From positions 1,132,501-1,196,500 of the forward strand of contig JAIUJO010000089.1 of NCBI GenBank assembly GCA_023846275.1: DNA of 64,000 nucleotides, in the 5' to 3' direction. This DNA comes from Vanilla planifolia. Lineage: Eukaryota; Streptophyta; Magnoliopsida; Asparagales; Orchidaceae. This document shows positions 60,090 through 64,000 of the stretch, in pieces (position 1 is the stretch's first letter; each line of letters opens with the position of its first letter). The notes beneath the pieces were generated by a model, which had not been told where the DNA came from, searched no databases, and saw only the letters and a program-made list of their open reading frames with translations. Position numbers and translations under genes: made by a program.

Positions 60090-60640
60090 ATAATGAAGCT
60101 TGTCATAGAAAAGAAGGCCCTACTACTTATGGAGAAGCCAAGAGGGAAGAGAAAGACCATCAAGTGAGAAAGAGGAGTAAAGAGAAGGGAACTATTAGGA
60201 GGGCCTCCATTGGAAGAGAAGAGACTATGAGAGAGAAAGGAGGAAGCATCAAGTGAAAATAAAAAAAGAGAGACATTAAAGCAAATAGAATAAGAGAGAG
60301 AAAAGGAAACATAATAACATGTATGCATTAGGAGCATATGGGAGCAAGGAAGAGTGTTGACCAAAACGAAAAAAAAGGAAAAAGGAAAAAATAGAGGCGA
60401 GAGAGAGAGAAGAGAGTGAAGTATTATAGCAAAGTTTTGGGAAAAAAGAGAGACAGTGTGAGCAATATTTGTGGGGAGTGGAGAAAAAGGGAAATTCGTG
60501 AAAATGTTTGAGGGAAAAATTGAGGAGCCAAGCCAAAAGCAAAGTAAAAGCAAAAAATAAATATTTGTGATGTTATCATACAAGAGAGAGAAAGGAAAAA
60601 AGAGAGATAAATCAATTACTTGGATAAAGGGGAGGATTTT
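60090..60640. other. Purine-rich (GA-rich) plus strand tract
   Basis: The plus strand is dominated by A and G over ~550 bases (GAGAGAGAGAAGAGAG near 60399 is typical). The pyrimidine-rich complement lacks stop codons and so gives a 199-codon minus-strand open frame (60074-60673) made almost only of serine, leucine and phenylalanine. I read this as a composition effect and not a gene. Confidence 0.7.
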
Positions 60641-60699
60641 GAAAAAAAAATCCAATAGCAAGTAGTCAATCAAGGAAGATAATGAATTAAGCTAGTGAA

Positions 60700-63367
60700 G
60701 GCTTCATGAATACAAATAAAATTGTTTGGTGAGACTATTACATCAAAACATTTGTCACCAATGTTCGTACCATAGGTGCATTATTATGATGTATTGGTGG
60801 ATGTTGTTTTATTACTTTTTGTTACGATATAAAAAAGAAAAAGATTATTGGTTCACATAGTTGCACATGCATTATATGTGTGATATATTACTATTAGTGA
60901 CATGTTCGTAAAATATATTCATGTTTAAGCAAATTGTTTCACGGGTGACTAAAGGGTGTTACTTAGGTCAAACAGGGCCTCTCAACTGTGCATCCTAAAT
61001 TTAATATGAGATTCCTTAAAATAAAAATGTAAATTTGCATGAGAAATTGATTTGTGAGTGCTACTCTAATAGAATGAGGCTCACTAGAGTGCACTGTTAG
61101 TTTGTTGTTTCATCATAAGGTGTTGCTAAGGCACCATGGAATTTTAAACTTAAGGTCAAGAGATCATTGATGATTAAGAAAAAAGATAAATTGAGCTTTG
61201 ACAAATTAAAATTAACAAAGGGATAGTATTTCATTACATATAGTGAGAGCATTTCTTTACTATGTCTTTTATGTTATTAATTTTAATATTTTGTAAATAA
61301 TATAATATTTTACTTGACCTAACATGTGGTATAAGCCAAAGATGTATGCTATATAGTTTTTATTTATTAAGCTAATGGCACGTGCTTAGTTTTTCTTTGG
61401 AGTTAATAATTTTAGGTAAAATCTTAAGCACGTCATGAGACTTCAGGGGATAAGTAAGAGGTCATGGATTTTTTTGCATTTAATTTGTCTTAGAATTCTT
61501 GTATTAGGAAAGTTTTATTAATGAAAAACACTATTATGAAAACAAGGATATGAGTCATATTTTAGTGCTTATATTTTATTTATATTACAATAGTTGTTGT
61601 ACGAACACAAATTTAAAAATAAAGCATATATCTTTTATTTGGTTTTAATTAGAATTCAAACCTAACTCATATGATTGGATTTAAAAAACAATGATTTGAT
61701 AAGTTGGTAATGCTAATGTGTACCACAAATACATCATACAAATGCACTTATGATACACAATATTGCTTACCTCTATTTCTATTTGTAGTGGTCGCACCAA
61801 AGATTTGACCTTAAAATTTATATCAATCTTCTACTTTCCAAGTTGTAGTAGTTGTTATAATATTTCTCCTAAATTTTAGACCTCTCTTGTGATTCCTTTA
61901 TTTTGTTATCCCAAATGCTTCAACAGCACCTCCTCTTACCCTCCTTTCTCTAAACTCTAGGACAAAGCAATTTCTATCCCTATCACTTATCAACTCTCCA
62001 ACTCCCTCTAAATAGTCATGTCTCTCCAAAGAACACCATGCCACTCTTTTACTTAGAATTTGAAAGTTTGTTGTTGATTCGGGTCGTTAACAAATGGGTT
62101 TCTTCTAGTGTTTCTTGGATTAGCTTTTAGGTAATTAAGAATTTTTAGGAGTTTAGGAATTAATTAAATTCTTATTTAAATCAAAATTACAAAATTTATA
62201 ATATTCCATATACTTTATAATCAATTATGTCTCCAAAGGTTAACTAATTAATTTTGTGTGATTTATATTAATGAGCTCTACTTGTTAACCAAATTTCTTC
62301 CATTTTGTTGACATTTAATATATTTAATAATTTTTTAAACTAAAAATCCTCAATATACTTATTGTATTATTTTTCTCAATTTATTTTATCCTATTAATTC
62401 TAAGATCGTCGAACTTCTTTTTTGTGTTAATTTTATTAATCTTATTCTTTTAAGCTCTGGTGTTTAGCAAAATTTTATAATCATTTTAGTTCATTTAGTA
62501 TTTTTTGAATTTTTGGGATTTTTATAAACTTATAAATATTTCCTTATTAATCCAAAACCCATTTTTTTAATACTTCAAAGATATTTAAATTTTAATAATT
62601 TTGTTTCATTATATTCCAAATAGTTCATACATTTTATTTTTTACTTTATATCTCTTTTTTAAGATGTCATACCTCCTTTTTATGATATACGGTTATTTGA
62701 AAAAGTATAAAATAATACTTAAAAAATTTTTAACAAATCTGCAAAAATACAATAAATTCCCAAAAAATAACAAATTTTTTCTGTTGGTACACAACATCAC
62801 AACAGTTAGGTGTGTAAAAATTCTTGTTAGGGAAGAATTTTAAAGAATCTTTTAAATTAATTTTCATTTTTTTTTAAATTTGTGTCAAAATGGCTTCTCA
62901 AATTTTTTTAATTTTCCATATTAAAAACTTGATGGTGCCTGTCATTCATGTTTTCAAAAATATTTTTTTAAAATATAAATTTATTAAATTTTGCATATAA
63001 CATGAAAATTTTAATTTATTTTTAAAAAAATTAAAAAATGAAATGAATTTTATAATAATTGTTATTATTTTGAAATAGTATTCTTTGATATTTTTTTAAA
63101 ATAATATTTATTTAAATTTCAATAAAGTAATATAAAATTTAACTTCAAATATATAAATGAGAAATTTAAATATTTGTGAGCTGACCAATGGAACACAAGT
63201 TGATGTCCTTGTTTCAATTTCAAATAATTCTAAAAAACTTCATGACAATATGACTAAATTAACATGAAACCACCGAAAACATCAACATATCACACATGCA
63301 TAAAAAAGCATTCTCCAAGCTTGACCAAAAATGGAAACCAGCTCGACCTGCTCTTAGTCATCCTGGC
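60700..63367. other. AT-rich intergenic DNA, nothing recognised
   Basis: No motif-bearing frame, RNA gene or repeat partner was noticed. The stretch 62100-63170 is extremely AT-rich with frequent T and A runs. Confidence 0.55.
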
Positions 63368-63723
63368 CTACCCATAGGCTTCACCATTGTCCATCCACTT
63401 GCTGTTCTTGAAGCCACACACGAAGGCATAGACTGCCATGAGGATGATTAGGATCATGATGTTGAGGACCGACACCTTCCTCCAGCTATGCTGCAGCGTC
63501 GCCAAGACCACTTGCATTTCAAAGAGAAGGCTTCTTTGATGCGAAAGATGAAGAACGGGGAGTTGCCTTTGCCTGCAGCCATTACAGCATGGAGGATCAA
63601 GGCAGAATAGACCCCCTCAGTGTCAAATCTTGAGTAGCGTTCTGGTACCCAAACAACGGCCGAAGGGAATGCAGCAGGAGCTTGGCTTAGGGAGGGGAGA
63701 AGAATATACACCCCCAGCCACAT
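63368..63723 (-). pseudogene. Unassigned coding-like fragment with C-terminal membrane segment
   Basis: A GC-richer island with protein-like text on the minus strand. One frame (63454-63723) reads AFPSAVVWVPERYSRFDTEG and LILHAVMAAGKG. Another continues LLFEMQVVLATLQHSWRKVS, then a hydrophobic stretch VLNIMILIILMAVYAFVCGF, and ends KWMDNGEAYG at the stop 63368-63370. The two fit best as one protein with a frameshift near 63530. The hydrophobic stretch would span a membrane once near the C terminus. I do not recognise the family. The codon choice and CG content differ sharply from the surroundings, so it is either a terminal exon of a real gene or a fragment of one. Confidence 0.4.
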
Positions 63724-64000
63724 GAGGACCGACTATTGCAGCAAGAGGCTAAAAAATATACCATTAAACCATAAAATTTCTTTAATTATTGAATTCATTT
63801 TTTTATATTTTATAATTTATTTTGATATATTAAATTTATGTTTAACTATAATTATTAGAGTTCATATGTCTTTTGTGTGATACCTCTTGAACATGAACTC
63901 CTTATATAACCTTGGAGAGGTTTAGTTAACACGAAGCCATGCAATGTTTCTTCAAAGAAGTATTTTTGGAATGAGAATCATAGGATTTCCCCAACTAATC
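63724..64000. other. Window end, nothing recognised
   Basis: AT-rich sequence turning mixed in the last 130 bases. If the coding-like fragment at 63368-63723 belongs to a gene on the minus strand, upstream exons would lie here or beyond the window. Confidence 0.4.

Noticed and set aside
60074-60673. 199-codon open frame on the minus strand, the third longest intact frame in the area
   Set aside because: It lies on the pyrimidine-rich strand of a GA-rich tract. The product is nearly all Ser, Leu and Phe, and other frames of the same strand are open too, so it is a composition artefact.

Overview
The window looks like nuclear DNA of a seed plant. It is strongly AT-rich and gene-poor, and it is built mostly from decayed Ty1/copia LTR retrotransposons whose primer-binding sites match the plant initiator-Met tRNA pattern. 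It also carries a block of organelle-derived DNA (an atp1 fragment and a trnI-GAU 3' exon fragment) and an intron-bearing D-type cyclin gene copy. I found no gene that is clearly intact. Recurrent short CCCCAAAGGGG motifs in the organelle-like segments recall the Bpu-type elements of gymnosperm mitochondria, so a gymnosperm is possible but unproven.

Layout. 1-1.5 kb: a less AT-rich unassigned segment resembling the organelle-derived block. 1.7-2.8 kb: remnant of a short-LTR copia element on the minus strand. 2.8-5.8 kb: AT-rich, nothing recognised. 5.8-10 kb: two diverged direct repeats, perhaps old LTRs. 12.3-14.4 kb: degenerate copia pol on the plus strand, with two reverse-transcriptase blocks in a row. 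15.1-25.3 kb: two ~0.84 kb direct repeats bracket organelle-derived DNA (about 16-22 kb, itself hit by a solo LTR) and a D-type cyclin pseudogene on the minus strand (22.1-23.7 kb). 25.3-30 kb: AT-rich, with a 22-bp hairpin at 29.0 kb and a possible kinesin motor fragment at 29.8 kb.

30.4-34.8 kb: a ~0.5-0.6 kb duplicated block, and between its copies a solo LTR (32.4-34.1 kb). 36.1-42.7 kb: the best-defined feature, a complete-ended copia element on the minus strand. It has ~1.9 kb LTRs, a perfect 5-bp target duplication (AGCAC), a PBS and a PPT. Its interior keeps gag plus stitched scraps of RT and RNase H, while protease, integrase and most of RT are gone. 46.4-49.1 and 56.0-59.9 kb: a large diverged direct repeat around a non-coding spacer, similar in architecture to a LARD-type element. 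The second copy carries a ~1.15 kb insertion. 52.2-53.9 kb: a less AT-rich island with a G-box, then a tandem duplication with (TA)n tracts. 54.3-54.9 kb: a further LTR fragment. 60.1-60.6 kb: a purine-rich tract. 63.4-63.7 kb: an unassigned coding-like fragment.

The parts do not form a pathway. The window records successive insertion, duplication and deletion: organelle DNA entered the nucleus, LTR elements landed in and around it, and recombination removed interiors and left solo LTRs.
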